Source: Pseudoalteromonas sp. UG3-2 (GTDB lineage Bacteria > Pseudomonadota > Gammaproteobacteria > Enterobacterales > Alteromonadaceae). From it: 64,000 bases of DNA. The notes below the pieces were generated by a model that had not been told where the DNA came from, did no database searches, and saw only the letters and a list, made by a program, of their open reading frames with translations. The translations under genes were made by a program, and so were the position numbers. Location: NCBI RefSeq assembly GCF_037120705.1, contig NZ_JAWLJU010000002.1:3285175-3349174 (forward strand), read 5' to 3'. Positions 10,326 to 19,863 of this stretch are shown here, piece after piece. The first letter of the stretch is position 1, and each line of letters begins with the position of its first letter.

Positions 10326-12107
10326 ATGTCACAGTTAAAACTTACCGAATTAGTTCTGCGCGATGCGCATCAGTCACTACTCGCTACTCGAATGCGCTTG
10401 GAAGATATGCTTCCAATCGCCAAACAGCTGGATGAAATGGGCTATTGGTCTGTGGAATCTTGGGGTGGGGCGACGTTTGACTCCTGTATTCGTTATTTAG
10501 GGGAAGATCCGTGGGAGCGGATCCGTGCGTTAAAAGCGGCGATGCCAAACACCAAACAGCAGATGTTGTTGCGAGGGCAAAACTTACTGGGCTACCGCCA
10601 TTATGCCGATGACGTGGTAGAAAAATTCGTTGAGCGGGCGCACCACAATGGCGTTGATGTGTTTCGTATCTTTGATGCCATGAACGATGTGCGCAACTTA
10701 GAGACCGCAGTAAAAGCCGCCATCAAAGTAGGGGCACATGCTCAAGGCACGATTTCTTACACTGTAAGCCCTGTGCATACTTTGCAGATGTGGCTCGACC
10801 AAGCCAAGCAGTTAGAAGACTTAGGCTGTCACTCTATTTGCATTAAAGATATGGCAGGACTGCTTAAACCATACGATGCTGAGGCGTTGATTAGCGGACT
10901 AAAAGAAACGGTGTCGATTCCCATCGCCATGCAATGTCATGCTACCACGGGCTTAAGCACGGCAACCTATCAAAAGGCAATTGATGCCGGCATTGATATG
11001 CTCGATACCGCTATCTCCTCCATGAGTATGACCTATGGTCACAGCGCCACTGAAACCATTGCCGCAATTGTGCAGGGAACTGAGCGAGATACAGGATTAG
11101 ATCTGCTGGAACTAGAAGAAGTTGCCAGTTATTTCCGTGAAGTACGGAAAAAATACGCGGCATTTGAGGGCAGTTTAAAAGGCGTGGATGGTCGTATCCT
11201 TTCCGCTCAGGTGCCTGGCGGTATGCTAACCAACATGGAAAACCAACTTAAAGAGCAAGGCGCCGGTGATAAACTGGATGCGGTTCTTAAAGAAATTCCC
11301 AGCGTGCGTAAAGATTTAGGCTATCTGCCTTTGGTCACACCCACCTCACAGATTGTTGGCACTCAAGCGGTATTAAATGTCTTAACCGGTGAGCGCTACA
11401 AGTCGATAACGAAAGAAACGGCAGGAGTGCTAAAAGGAGAGTATGGCGCGACACCAGCACCAATGGATCAAACACTGCAACAACGCGTTTTAGAAGGGAG
11501 TGAGGCCATTACCTGTCGCCCGGCGGACTTATTAGAGCCAGAGCTCGATTCCTTGCATAATGAGCTCAGCGACAAAGCGCAAGCTGAGCAGATCACGTTG
11601 GCGGAAGATGCCATTGACGATGTTCTGACTTACGCTCTGTTCCCGCAAATTGGCTTGAAGTTCCTGAAAAACCGTAACAATCCAGATGCCTTCGAGCCTA
11701 AACCGACACTGGTTAAGAGTGATAGCAATAGCAATGCCGAGCAGACAAAGTCGTCACCGAAAGCCTCAGCTGAGCGTTACAGCGTTAAGGTCGATGGCAA
11801 GGTGTACGACGTGGTGGTGGCACAAGGCGGCGAATTAAAAGAAGTGCAAGTTAAAGACAGTGAACTTATTCCACAATCGACTTCGGTGAGCTCGAGCGAA
11901 ACCTTAAATGCGCCGTTGGCAGGCAATATCTTTAAGTTAATGGTACGTGCTGGTGATGAAGTGCAAGAGGGTGATGTGGTTCTGATCATGGAAGCCATGA
12001 AAATGGAAACTGAGGTGCGAGCCACTCACAGCGGTCGAGTTGCTGAGTTGTTGGTTGCTGAAGGTGATGCCGTTAGCGCTGGCGATGCCATCATGTCATT
12101 AGCATAA
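10326..12107 (+). CDS. oadA: Oxaloacetate decarboxylase, alpha subunit (biotin carboxyltransferase)
   Basis: 593 residues, standard OadA. The N-terminal carboxyltransferase TIM barrel ([14 protein letters not shown], then [20 protein letters not shown]) is followed by the PYC_OADA domain and a biotinyl domain whose EAMKMETE motif places the biotinylated lysine at residue 559. The linker before it is serine/asparagine-rich (about residues 463-480). Oxaloacetate is decarboxylated by transferring its carboxyl to biotin; the beta subunit then releases CO2 and drives Na+ export. It is the middle gene of oadGAB. Confidence 0.96.
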   Translation: MSQLKLTELVLRDAHQSLLATRMRLEDMLPIAKQLDEMGYWSVESWGGATFDSCIRYLGEDPWERIRALKAAMPNTKQQMLLRGQNLLGYRHYADDVVEKFVERAHHNGVDVFRIFDAMNDVRNLETAVKAAIKVGAHAQGTISYTVSPVHTLQMWLDQAKQLEDLGCHSICIKDMAGLLKPYDAEALISGLKETVSIPIAMQCHATTGLSTATYQKAIDAGIDMLDTAISSMSMTYGHSATETIAAIVQGTERDTGLDLLELEEVASYFREVRKKYAAFEGSLKGVDGRILSAQVPGGMLTNMENQLKEQGAGDKLDAVLKEIPSVRKDLGYLPLVTPTSQIVGTQAVLNVLTGERYKSITKETAGVLKGEYGATPAPMDQTLQQRVLEGSEAITCRPADLLEPELDSLHNELSDKAQAEQITLAEDAIDDVLTYALFPQIGLKFLKNRNNPDAFEPKPTLVKSDSNSNAEQTKSSPKASAERYSVKVDGKVYDVVVAQGGELKEVQVKDSELIPQSTSVSSSETLNAPLAGNIFKLMVRAGDEVQEGDVVLIMEAMKMETEVRATHSGRVAELLVAEGDAVSAGDAIMSLA

Positions 12108-12119
12108 GGGTAGAGTCGA

Positions 12120-13250
12120 ATGGAAGGTTTATTAAACTTATGGCAAGCAACCGGCCTTGCCAACTTCACTGTGCCTGCCCTGAGCATGATGGCCGTTGGC
12201 TGTGGCTTGCTCTATTTGGCGATAGCGAAAGGGTTTGAGCCGTTATTGCTGGTGCCTATTGGCTTTGGTGCCATCCTCACCAATATACCGGTTGCAGGGT
12301 TGGCCGACCCTGGTGGTTTATTGTATTACGTTTACTACATCGGCATTGATAGTGGGGTATTTCCTTTACTGATCTTTATGGGGGTGGGTGCCATGACCGA
12401 CTTCAGTGCGCTTATCGCAAACCCGAAAATGCTACTGCTCGGGGCGGCGGCACAGTTCGGTATCTTTGCGACTCTGTTTGGCGCCATTTTGCTGAACTAC
12501 ATTCCCGGTTTTGAGTTTACCTTACAAGACGCCTCAGCGATTGCCATTATTGGTGGCGCCGATGGTCCAACCGCCATTTTCTTGGCGTCGAAGCTGGCGC
12601 CAGAGCTTTTGGGTGCCATCGCCGTGGCGGCGTATTCTTACATGGCATTGGTGCCGATCATTCAACCACCGATCATGCGTGCACTGACCACACCTGAAGA
12701 GCGTCAGGTGGCGATGCCACAACTTCGGGAAGTGTCGAAAACCGAAAAGATCCTGTTTCCATTGGCGGTGCTGGGGCTCACCATTTTATTCCTACCTGCA
12801 GCCACGCCTTTAGTGGGCATGTTCTGCCTAGGTAACCTGATGAAAGAGTGTGGTGTGGTTGATAGATTAAGCAAAACGGCGCAAAACGAGCTAATTAACA
12901 TTACCACTATCTTCTTAGGCTTAGCGGTGGGCTCAAAGCTTGCTGCCGATCAGTTCTTAACTGTTGAGACCTTAGGGATCTTAGCGCTGGGCGCCGTTGC
13001 CTTTAGTATTGGTACTGCAACCGGCGTGATGATGGCGAAGACTATGAATAAATTTAGCAAGACACCCATCAATCCTTTAGTGGGCGCGGCGGGCGTATCG
13101 GCTGTGCCGATGGCTGCACGAGTGGTGAACAAGGTGGGGCTGGAAAGCAATCCACATAATTTCTTGTTAATGCATGCTATGGGGCCGAATGTGGCCGGGG
13201 TACTGGGGAGTGCCGTTGCTGCAGGGATATTACTGGCGTTAGTTGGGTAA
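12120..13250 (+). CDS. oadB: Oxaloacetate decarboxylase, beta subunit (Na+ pump)
   Basis: 376 residues, polytopic. It has the conserved [20 protein letters not shown] and [14 protein letters not shown] regions of sodium-transporting carboxylic acid decarboxylase beta subunits, where Asp and Ser/Tyr residues form the Na+ path. The C-terminus [20 protein letters not shown] is also typical. It decarboxylates carboxybiotin and expels Na+. It starts 12 bp after oadA and ends the operon at an intrinsic terminator. Confidence 0.96.
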   Translation: MEGLLNLWQATGLANFTVPALSMMAVGCGLLYLAIAKGFEPLLLVPIGFGAILTNIPVAGLADPGGLLYYVYYIGIDSGVFPLLIFMGVGAMTDFSALIANPKMLLLGAAAQFGIFATLFGAILLNYIPGFEFTLQDASAIAIIGGADGPTAIFLASKLAPELLGAIAVAAYSYMALVPIIQPPIMRALTTPEERQVAMPQLREVSKTEKILFPLAVLGLTILFLPAATPLVGMFCLGNLMKECGVVDRLSKTAQNELINITTIFLGLAVGSKLAADQFLTVETLGILALGAVAFSIGTATGVMMAKTMNKFSKTPINPLVGAAGVSAVPMAARVVNKVGLESNPHNFLLMHAMGPNVAGVLGSAVAAGILLALVG

Positions 13251-13288
13251 AACCCACATCCCGACACCGCCTTACTTCTCCAACCATT

Positions 13289-13315
13289 GCGTGGCCTTGT
13301 TGCCACGCTTTTTTG
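13289..13315 (+). terminator. Intrinsic terminator after oadB
   Basis: GCGTGGC...GCCACGC stem with a short CTTGTT-type loop and a following run of T (cTTTTTT). It closes oadGAB. Confidence 0.85.
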
Positions 13316-13364
13316 TGGCTAGACTCAATGTTTGTAGTGGTTTACAATTTATTATCATTTTAGT

Positions 13365-13694
13365 TTGTATCGCTATCACTTAGGTAAGGAATACCATGAG
13401 CTTACTGCCATTTCGCTTTTTACATTGTCCGGGTTTTGGTGCGGCATTTTTTTAATTGCTTTCGGTGTCTTCAAAGAGGTCATCACTTTGTATTACTGGG
13501 TAGTTGATGAGGCAGCTGAGCGGATGAGTTTCACTGCGGCGGTTGCTAAGCTCGACCTCCTTTCTCACCCAAATATCCACTTAGTGATTATTGGCTTGGT
13601 CAAAGTGTATTTTTCTTGTGGCTTAGCAGTAAAAATTAAAATGATGAGTGGTGCAAAACAAAAACCTTCAGAATCTGAGTTAAGCGACTACTGA
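13365..13694 (+). CDS. Small membrane protein, start or frame uncertain
   Basis: The open frame gives up to 109 residues with a hydrophobic stretch LFTLSGFWCGIFLIAFGVF and a second one, HLVIIGLVKVYFSCGLAV, then a polar tail. I do not recognise the family. The only start of the long frame is a TTG at 13365 with no ribosome site. A better start, ATG 13396 behind AAGGAATACC, is in another frame and stops after 19 residues at 13455, immediately after a run of seven T. One extra T there would join the good start to the long frame. It may be a slipped gene, a sequencing error, or simply a TTG start. Confidence 0.5.
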   Translation: MYRYHLGKEYHELTAISLFTLSGFWCGIFLIAFGVFKEVITLYYWVVDEAAERMSFTAAVAKLDLLSHPNIHLVIIGLVKVYFSCGLAVKIKMMSGAKQKPSESELSDY

Positions 13695-13702
13695 CTTTCC
13701 TT

Positions 13703-14689
13703 TTATTTAGCGACTAACTTAAGATGAGCAATATTGCCCTGTTGTGGCTCTGGGCGTTGGTGCTTTTTTTGTTTTTTCTTAAGTCGTTTGCGCTCCGCCT
13801 TAGTGCAATGTTTGGCAATCCATTTGCTGATTTTTTTCATTAAAGCTGGAGGAAAGTCATGACCCATACCCGAGACCAGTTTCAGTTTTGCTTTGCGTAT
13901 TTGAGCTGCCGTTTGTTGTCCCGTTGTGGCGGGAAAAATGGGGTCGTCGGTGCCATGGATAACTAAGGTCGGGGCTTTGATTTTTTCAAGTTTGGGGAGT
14001 TGTGATTGACTGGCCACGATGGCAGCAAGTTGGCGCTTAAATCCTTGTGGGTTATGGGCACGCTCAAAGTTTTTTTCGGCTTGCTGCTGTAAAGTGGCAT
14101 TGTCTTGAGGGTAGCCCGGACTGCCGATTAATTGGTTAAGGCGGATATTATAGTGAATCGATGAGACTCTGCAGTTGCGCTTAGGTCGACTTTTGGCAAG
14201 CGCCAGCATCACTTTGATGTTCGCACGAGTAAATTTCGGATAGCTGGAGGTAGACATTATGGTGGTTAAACTGAGCACCTTTTTTCTATGTTTGCGAGCC
14301 ATGATTTGGGCTATCATGCCACCCATGGAAGCGCCTACCAAGTGAGCTCGCTTTATTTTTAAGCGTTGCATGAGGCCGACTACATCTTTGGCCATATCAT
14401 TTAGGGTGTAGGGCAGGCGGGTTGCCACTGGTAACTTTTTACTCAGCATGGTTTTCATAATACTGGGCGAGCCTAAGTGGTCTAAGTGACTGGAGAGGCC
14501 TGCGTCACGGTTATCAAAGCGGATCACTCGAAAACCTTTATCAGCCAGGCTATGAATGAGCTCATCCGGCCATACTGTCATTTGTGCGCCCAAACCAATA
14601 ATTAAGATAATAACCGGAGCGTTGCGCTCTCCTACCATGTCATAATGAAGCCTAATGCCATTGTTAAGGGTGATACTTTTTCCTGGCAT
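13703..14689 (-). CDS. Alpha/beta hydrolase
   Basis: 328 residues with the classical alpha/beta hydrolase order: oxyanion region near VIILIIGLGAQMTVWPDEL, nucleophile elbow GASMGGM (Ser), acid in HGTDDPIFP, and catalytic His in GMGHDFP. The opening SITLNNGIRLHYDMVGERN is that of small-molecule esterase/haloperoxidase-like members. No signal peptide is seen, so it is probably cytoplasmic. The C-terminus is strikingly basic (KRLKKKQKKHQR), beyond the normal fold. The substrate cannot be read. It converges with the preceding small ORF. Confidence 0.85.
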   Translation of the reverse strand: MPGKSITLNNGIRLHYDMVGERNAPVIILIIGLGAQMTVWPDELIHSLADKGFRVIRFDNRDAGLSSHLDHLGSPSIMKTMLSKKLPVATRLPYTLNDMAKDVVGLMQRLKIKRAHLVGASMGGMIAQIMARKHRKKVLSLTTIMSTSSYPKFTRANIKVMLALAKSRPKRNCRVSSIHYNIRLNQLIGSPGYPQDNATLQQQAEKNFERAHNPQGFKRQLAAIVASQSQLPKLEKIKAPTLVIHGTDDPIFPATTGQQTAAQIRKAKLKLVSGMGHDFPPALMKKISKWIAKHCTKAERKRLKKKQKKHQRPEPQQGNIAHLKLVAK

Positions 14690-14872
14690 GATTTCCTTAC
14701 CTTTCTCATCAAGCCGACAGTGATATTAGCCTAGCAGGTTTATATGAACTTTTTTGACTGTGTATGAGTCACAAAAAGGTTAAAAGTAGTTGCATATTTT
14801 TACCGTAGCGCTACTATCGCCAGCGCCAATATCGGCCACTTTTAATGCAACAGCAAGACCATTGGAGTTAAG

Positions 14873-15055
14873 ATGAAAAAAGTAAAACAGCATCGCCATG
14901 ACCATCAGCGCGGTGACATAAAAGACAATGCCCTTAAAGCGCTAGTGACCAGTCCACTATTTAAAACCAAGATAGAAAAAAGCAAAAAAGGCAAGGGCAG
15001 CTATCAGCGTAAAGCTAAGCATCAAGGCCAAGAGCCTTATCTTAACGCAGCATAA
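14873..15055 (+). CDS. arfA: Alternative ribosome-rescue factor A
   Basis: 60 residues. The core [18 protein letters not shown] and [17 protein letters not shown] aligns with E. coli ArfA (IKDNAIEALLHDPLF, KKGKGSYMRKGKH). ArfA recruits release factor 2 to ribosomes stalled on mRNAs lacking a stop codon, as backup to tmRNA. The protein ends soon after the conserved basic region, like the active truncated E. coli product. GGAG precedes ATG 14873. The end of the gene forms a 16-bp hairpin with the stop codon in the loop (separate entry), suggesting the non-stop autoregulation known for arfA. Confidence 0.92.
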   Translation: MKKVKQHRHDHQRGDIKDNALKALVTSPLFKTKIEKSKKGKGSYQRKAKHQGQEPYLNAA

Positions 15056-15075
15056 GTAAGCGTTAAGATAAGGCT
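15033..15075 (+). terminator. arfA hairpin with the stop codon in its loop
   Basis: Perfect 16-bp stem: AGCCTTATCTTAACGC (15033-15048) pairs with GCGTTAAGATAAGGCT (15060-15075), with an 11-nt loop holding the arfA TAA at 15053-15055, then a short TTT. In E. coli a hairpin inside arfA is cut by RNase III or terminates transcription, giving non-stop mRNA that tmRNA destroys. Here RNase III cleavage of the stem would remove the stop codon. The role is inferred; the structure is seen directly. Confidence 0.8.
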
Positions 15076-15087
15076 TTTAAGGCCATA

Positions 15088-15537
15088 TTAATGGCCATAA
15101 CTAATAACCCGGTGTAATTTCCAGCCGGCTTTATTGTGACGCCATATATGGGTAAAACGAAAGGTGCCACAGTCATTTTTACCATTAACAAGATGACAAA
15201 AACGGTGCTCTCCCATCTGCAATGCGCCGAAGTCCTTGATTGGGTATACCGTCAAACTCTCTGGAATAAGCGTTCTAGTCAATCCTAGCTTTTTTGCACA
15301 TAACGTTTTGCTAGCCGCAATGCTTTGAGCATAATTATCTAAACCAGCCGTATCATGGTAAAACTCTAGCTGTTTCGAGTACATGCTTGCTAGGGCATCA
15401 ATATCACAGCGGTTAAATGCTGCGAATAACTCTGTATCGAGCTGTTTGATTTGTTGATATAGCGAGTCATTTGGCGCTGCTAATGCACACTTAGTGGGTA
15501 AAATACAGGCCAATAATGAGGCAACGTGTTTTATCAT
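15088..15537 (-). CDS. Secreted SnoaL/DUF4440-like protein
   Basis: 149 residues. An N-terminal signal peptide (KHVASLLACILPTKCALAAP) is followed by a small alpha+beta barrel of the NTF2-like type: FAAFNRCDIDALASMYSKQL, then HDTAGLDN and a C-terminal TFRFTHIWRHNKAGWKLHRV, the usual DUF4440/SnoaL-like ending. Four cysteines in the mature part could form disulfides. The ribosome site AGGGAAG precedes ATG 15537. It converges on arfA and shares its terminal hairpin region. No catalytic role can be assigned. Confidence 0.75.
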   Translation of the reverse strand: MIKHVASLLACILPTKCALAAPNDSLYQQIKQLDTELFAAFNRCDIDALASMYSKQLEFYHDTAGLDNYAQSIAASKTLCAKKLGLTRTLIPESLTVYPIKDFGALQMGEHRFCHLVNGKNDCGTFRFTHIWRHNKAGWKLHRVISYGH

Positions 15538-15652
15538 GTTTAACTTCCCTAAAATAAAGTCATTTAGATTATTTATTGATATTTTTCACCAAGTTGTAGA
15601 GTGAAAAACTGCTTTTTGCAGGGAAGTTGCAAAGTATATACCGAACTAAGCA

Positions 15653-17224
15653 TTATTTTGCTTGGGTTGCACGATGCTGCTGTTTGATTTTGTACATTTG
15701 GTCATCGGCTTGCTGTAATAGCGCTGTAAGATCATCGCCAGGTGCGGTGCTTAATGCCACGCCGACGCTGCCTTGTACATCAATGGAGTTATTGTCATCG
15801 CTGATACTAAGCGCATTAATTTGCTGCTGTAACTGTTCGGCTTTTTCTTTTGCTGCGGTTTTATCTTTGAACAAGCACGCCACCACAAACTCATCGCCCC
15901 CTAAGCGACCAGCCACATCACCATCGCGCGTATTAGCGGTTAATAGCTTGGCCACCGATTGAAGGGCCAGATCACCGACATCATGACCGTGCTCATCGTT
16001 TATTTGTTTAAACTTATCTAGGTCAATATAAAAAAGTGCTAAAACACTTTTATCAAGTTTTTGTTGTTCCAGTAATGGCGTGCACGATTTTTCCCAACCG
16101 CGGCGATTGTAGATACCACAGAGCTGATCAAAGTTCGCCTCGTTTTCGGCTTGTTGCTTTTGCTGCTTCAGGCGGCCGATCCGCTTGGACACGGCGATGG
16201 CCAGGAGTAAGGATTCAATGGCAAACGCAAACACCAAAGCATAGCGCTGCATAAATGGGCTATAGCCCACTAATAAGATGCGAAACACCATGCCCACCAA
16301 TACTAAGCTTAATGCCGCAAAGACCAAGTTGGCCTCTTCAACACGACGGCGAGTTTGCAGTGCCGCAAGAACAAAAATAGTCGCCACAATGGTCAAAGTA
16401 AGGTAGCCCATCAAACGGCTTAGTAAGGTGTCTATGTGGTCTTGACTGACCGCTATTTTGCTAATGGCAAGCAGTAATACCAGTGCAGCAGCAAGTTTTA
16501 GCAACTTGGTGAAGTTGGGCCAGACTTTTGCTACGGCTAAAATACTGGTCATAAACCAAGTAGCCGTGACCACGGTAAGGCCTATGCAAAGTAAGTAGAA
16601 ATGCTTTAACAAGGCTTTGTATTGTGGGGCAATAAATAAATTGAGCTGACCCTCTTGGAACAGCACAAAGCCGCACAAGCAAAGAATGTAGGCGCCGTAA
16701 AGCCGAAAAATCGAATCGTTTAAACGACTGCCAATGATCATCACATAACAAATTAAGGTAAAACATAAGCCATAAAAGGCTCCCATGATCAGGCTGTTCT
16801 TTTGGCTTTGCACCACGAAACTGGGCATGGAATATAGCTTTAGCCTTAAGCTATGAGACTGAATTGCTTGCGCGTTAAGCTCTACGGTGGTGGTACCTGC
16901 AGGTATTATAAACGCTGGATTGGTGTATTTTATGGCTTGTAGCGGATCCGCACTTTGCTGCCAAGCAAAATGTTTCAGGCCGACATCGACAAAGCTCAGC
17001 ACGCTTTGCTGCGATAGTTGGCACTCGAATGTTAGGGTGAAATTCCCTTTGGGGACGTTATCAAAATGGCTTTGCTGATATTTCAGCGTAAAGGGAGTAA
17101 TACTCGAGTGGTTGCTGCTCACTAGACACTGATTGGCCCATGTCGTGGTGGCGGTAAAACACATCAGCAAGAAGAGGATATGGCGAGTAAACTTTACCAA
17201 AATGCAATAGTGATACGGCGCGGT
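15653..17224 (-). CDS. 7TM-DISM diguanylate cyclase
   Basis: About 523 residues. A signal segment (ILFLLMCFTATTTWANQ) leads to a periplasmic beta-rich sensor (about residues 25-140), seven membrane helices (about 145-345), and a GGDEF domain. The catalytic GGDEF is at residues 442-446, and RDGD five residues before it is an intact RxxD product-inhibition site. It should make c-di-GMP in response to an extracellular cue, probably a carbohydrate-like or lipid ligand by analogy with 7TMR-DISM proteins. A longer frame begins at TTG 17260; I prefer ATG 17224. Confidence 0.88.
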   Translation of the reverse strand, partial: TAPYHYCILVKFTRHILFLLMCFTATTTWANQCLVSSNHSSITPFTLKYQQSHFDNVPKGNFTLTFECQLSQQSVLSFVDVGLKHFAWQQSADPLQAIKYTNPAFIIPAGTTTVELNAQAIQSHSLRLKLYSMPSFVVQSQKNSLIMGAFYGLCFTLICYVMIIGSRLNDSIFRLYGAYILCLCGFVLFQEGQLNLFIAPQYKALLKHFYLLCIGLTVVTATWFMTSILAVAKVWPNFTKLLKLAAALVLLLAISKIAVSQDHIDTLLSRLMGYLTLTIVATIFVLAALQTRRRVEEANLVFAALSLVLVGMVFRILLVGYSPFMQRYALVFAFAIESLLLAIAVSKRIGRLKQQKQQAENEANFDQLCGIYNRRGWEKSCTPLLEQQKLDKSVLALFYIDLDKFKQINDEHGHDVGDLALQSVAKLLTANTRDGDVAGRLGGDEFVVACLFKDKTAAKEKAEQLQQQINALSISDDNNSIDVQGSVGVALSTAPGDDLTALLQQADDQMYKIKQQHRATQAK

Positions 17225-17375
17225 CATTATGCTTTCTATTAATACCCCTTGGTAACGCAAGGCCAGAGTATACTTGCTGTTGTGTTAAATGTAACAAACC
17301 ACAGCGCGCTAGCATAGTGAATTTTACTTTAGCTGGAGGATTATTGGGTTGCAGCTGCAACCCAAGGTAGGGCAA

Positions 17376-17936
17376 TTAATGCTTAGCAAAGCAAGGGGCT
17401 GACGCACTTTCACCGGACTTAATCACGCGATAGGTGATGTTGCTCTGATCATTAGTAAGCGGAGCAATTGCCTGCTCGAAGCGACTGACCGCATTGCCAA
17501 CGCGACTGGCGTGTTGATTGAGTGCGTCAAAGTGCTCTTGATGATTGTCTAATAGTGCGTCTATTTGCTTTGCTTTCGCTTCTTGTTTAGCCATAAGCTG
17601 CTCATCGATAATGACTTTACCTTGTGAGCGTTGTACCGCCATTTGCGCGATTTCTTCTATCTCTTTACCCAGCTTAGTTACTTTTTCCTCAAAAGCGCGG
17701 TTGGGTAAGCTGATGTTTTCCATCGCTTGTTCGGCTTGCTGAAGTGCTTGGTAGGCTGCGACTTGTTCGGCATTTAGTGGTTGCCGTTCAAGTTGTTGGC
17801 AATACTTGTAAGTAATTAACTGATAGTTATTATCGACGCCGCTGTCATTATTCTGATTTGGCTGAGCAGTTGCAATACCGATACCAGTGGCTAATAGCGC
17901 TATGCTGGGTAGTAATAGAAATTGTGTCTTTTTCAT
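17376..17936 (-). CDS. Exported coiled-coil protein of unknown function
   Basis: About 186 residues. It has a signal peptide (LLLPSIALLATGIGIATAQP) and a mature part that is largely helical and charged (EEKVTKLGKEIEEIAQMAV and KQEAKAKQIDALLDNHQEHF), suggesting a periplasmic coiled coil, with two cysteines (YKYCQQLE and SAPCFAKH) near the two ends. I do not recognise a family. GGGGTG precedes ATG 17936; GTG 17942 is an alternative start. It lies just upstream of the 7TM cyclase on the same strand, 150 bp away. Confidence 0.65.
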   Translation of the reverse strand: MKKTQFLLLPSIALLATGIGIATAQPNQNNDSGVDNNYQLITYKYCQQLERQPLNAEQVAAYQALQQAEQAMENISLPNRAFEEKVTKLGKEIEEIAQMAVQRSQGKVIIDEQLMAKQEAKAKQIDALLDNHQEHFDALNQHASRVGNAVSRFEQAIAPLTNDQSNITYRVIKSGESASAPCFAKH

Positions 17937-18379
17937 GGGCACCCCATTATTGTGTTAACGATACAGTGATGCTGAGTTAGTCGTGGCGGCTCTAAAGAAA
18001 AGTTGTAATCACATAAAAAGATAAAAGTAACAAAATATGATTTTTAACTCTCCAAACGGCAGTGTTGGCTAGCAAAATATCAGGGTGATAAATAGAAAAA
18101 CCGCACTGAATGGCTTTAAACCGTTATAAATACACAGGTTGAGCTGGTGGTCACTGCAAGTCTGAAGGAGCTAAGTTAAGGTGTGCCAAAGCTAATCAAG
18201 AGGCCAGTAACTACTTGTTATAAAATAATTTTAGCGTTAAGGTTTAGACGCTTTGTGTATTCTTTGAGCTCACAAACAAAGCGAAATAATTGCTGTCACC
18301 AAGATACCACAAGCGTTTTTCGTGGTGCAGCCCGTGCAGGATTTAACCAATTACACCCCCTTATTTACAAGGATATGTC
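17937..18379. other. Intergenic region between divergent genes
   Basis: About 440 bp between the exported coiled-coil protein (minus) and the beta-lactamase-like gene (plus). It holds AT-rich promoter-like sequence near both genes. A 66-codon open frame at 18183-18383 has no ribosome site and no protein-like composition. AAGGATATGTC just before 18380 is the ribosome site of the next gene. Confidence 0.45.
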
Positions 18380-19843
18380 ATGAAAAAATCATCCTCGGCC
18401 GTTCTCATGTGTACGGCTTTACTGACGGTATCTTACTTTAGCCATTCACAAACAATACATTCAGACACCACCCTTAATCAGGCCAGCACTAAGCTGTTAC
18501 CTCGGGTTAGGGTGGCAGGAAAAGCCTACTCTAGCGCCTCAATTGTTGAGCGTATGCAAGACACCCACTTACCCGGGTTGAGCGTGGCGGTATTAAAAGA
18601 TGGCCAACTAAAATGGGCGCAAGGTTTTGGTATTGCCAACAAAGAACACAATACTCAGGTCACCACGCAGACGTTATTTCAGGCCGGTTCTATTAGTAAG
18701 CCCATGGCAGCGCTTGCTGCACTCAAGCTCGTCGCCGAAGGTAAGCTCGCACTCGATACCAATATCAATCAATACCTAACCTCTTGGCAAATACCTAAAA
18801 ACGCTTTCACTCAACAGCAGCCAGTGACCTTGCGACAATTATTAACGCACACCTCAGGCTTGAGCCAACATGGCTTTCCTGGTTATGAACGCTCTGCTAG
18901 CATCCCTGGTGATGTGGCGGTGTTAAATGGCGGTGGTAATACCGATAAAGTCGTCGTCAATAGTTTGCCTGGACAAAGCTGGCGATATTCCGGTGGCGGT
19001 TATACGGTTATGGAACTTCTGGTTCAGGACGTGAGCAAAATGCCGTTTAGTCAGTATATGCAACAACACATTTTGCTTCCCTTAGGTATGACAAACAGCA
19101 CTTATGCTCAGCCACTGCCAAAATCCCATTGGTCACAAGCCAGTGCCGCTTTTGATGGTAATGGTGAACAAATTAAGGGGGATTGGCATGTTTACCCTGA
19201 ACAAGCGGCTGCAGGACTTTGGACAACCCCCAGTGACTTAACTAAATACATAACAGCAGTGCAACGAGCTAGGGCAGGTACCTCGACTGGCCCGATCACA
19301 CCCGAGTTAGTCAATCAGATGTTAGAAATTCACCATGATACTTGGGGGCTCGGACCTGAGCTAAAACAACATAAACAAGGCTTAGTATTCTTTCATGGTG
19401 GCAAAAATAAAGGCTTTACCAATTACTTAGAGGCCTACGCGGATAAAGGAGATGGTATTGTTATTATGGCCAATGGCGATGCTGCTGGCCCCGTTATTGG
19501 TGAGCTTCGTATTGCTTTGAGTGAGTTGTATGATTGGGACTTTAAAGCGGCTAAGGAAGTCAAACCAGTGGCACTGACCAAAGCTCTACGAAGCGGGCTT
19601 CCTGGGGTGTATAAGTACGAGCAAGATGATAACTTTAAAATGAAAGTATCCGTAGCAGATGAGCAAATTCGCATACTCGATATGTGGCGAAATAATGACA
19701 TGGAGTTTGTTGCCAGTGATGAAAAAACCCTAGTATGGCTTGAAAGTGGCACTGAGGTGGATATTGAGCATGACAGCCATGGTGATGTTGCTGCCATTGT
19801 GTGGGCAGGTGAGTATCGCTTTGTTAAAGCTGCAAACGAGTAA
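18380..19843 (+). CDS. Serine beta-lactamase-like hydrolase (class C/DD-peptidase fold), exported
   Basis: 487 residues with an N-terminal signal peptide (SAVLMCTALLTVSYFSHSQT). The fold's active-site motifs are present: SxxK in FQAGSISKPMA, the YxG/YxN-type motif in WRYSGGGYTVMELL, and an HxG-type FFHGGKNKG. The family (PF00144) covers AmpC-like lactamases, esterases and D-aminopeptidases. A C-terminal beta-rich domain (about residues 390-487) follows the catalytic part, as in many marine esterase/peptidase-like members. True beta-lactamase activity should not be assumed. Confidence 0.88.
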   Translation: MKKSSSAVLMCTALLTVSYFSHSQTIHSDTTLNQASTKLLPRVRVAGKAYSSASIVERMQDTHLPGLSVAVLKDGQLKWAQGFGIANKEHNTQVTTQTLFQAGSISKPMAALAALKLVAEGKLALDTNINQYLTSWQIPKNAFTQQQPVTLRQLLTHTSGLSQHGFPGYERSASIPGDVAVLNGGGNTDKVVVNSLPGQSWRYSGGGYTVMELLVQDVSKMPFSQYMQQHILLPLGMTNSTYAQPLPKSHWSQASAAFDGNGEQIKGDWHVYPEQAAAGLWTTPSDLTKYITAVQRARAGTSTGPITPELVNQMLEIHHDTWGLGPELKQHKQGLVFFHGGKNKGFTNYLEAYADKGDGIVIMANGDAAGPVIGELRIALSELYDWDFKAAKEVKPVALTKALRSGLPGVYKYEQDDNFKMKVSVADEQIRILDMWRNNDMEFVASDEKTLVWLESGTEVDIEHDSHGDVAAIVWAGEYRFVKAANE

Positions 19844-19863
19844 GTATGGTTAGTTGGGCTGCG

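Noticed and set aside
18183..18383. 66-codon open frame before the beta-lactamase-like gene
   Set aside because: No ribosome site, composition unlike a protein, and it runs into the start of the real gene; treated as chance.
18380..19843. Possible antibiotic-resistance beta-lactamase
   Set aside because: The fold is shared by esterases and peptidases, and the C-terminal domain is not that of AmpC enzymes; resistance cannot be claimed.
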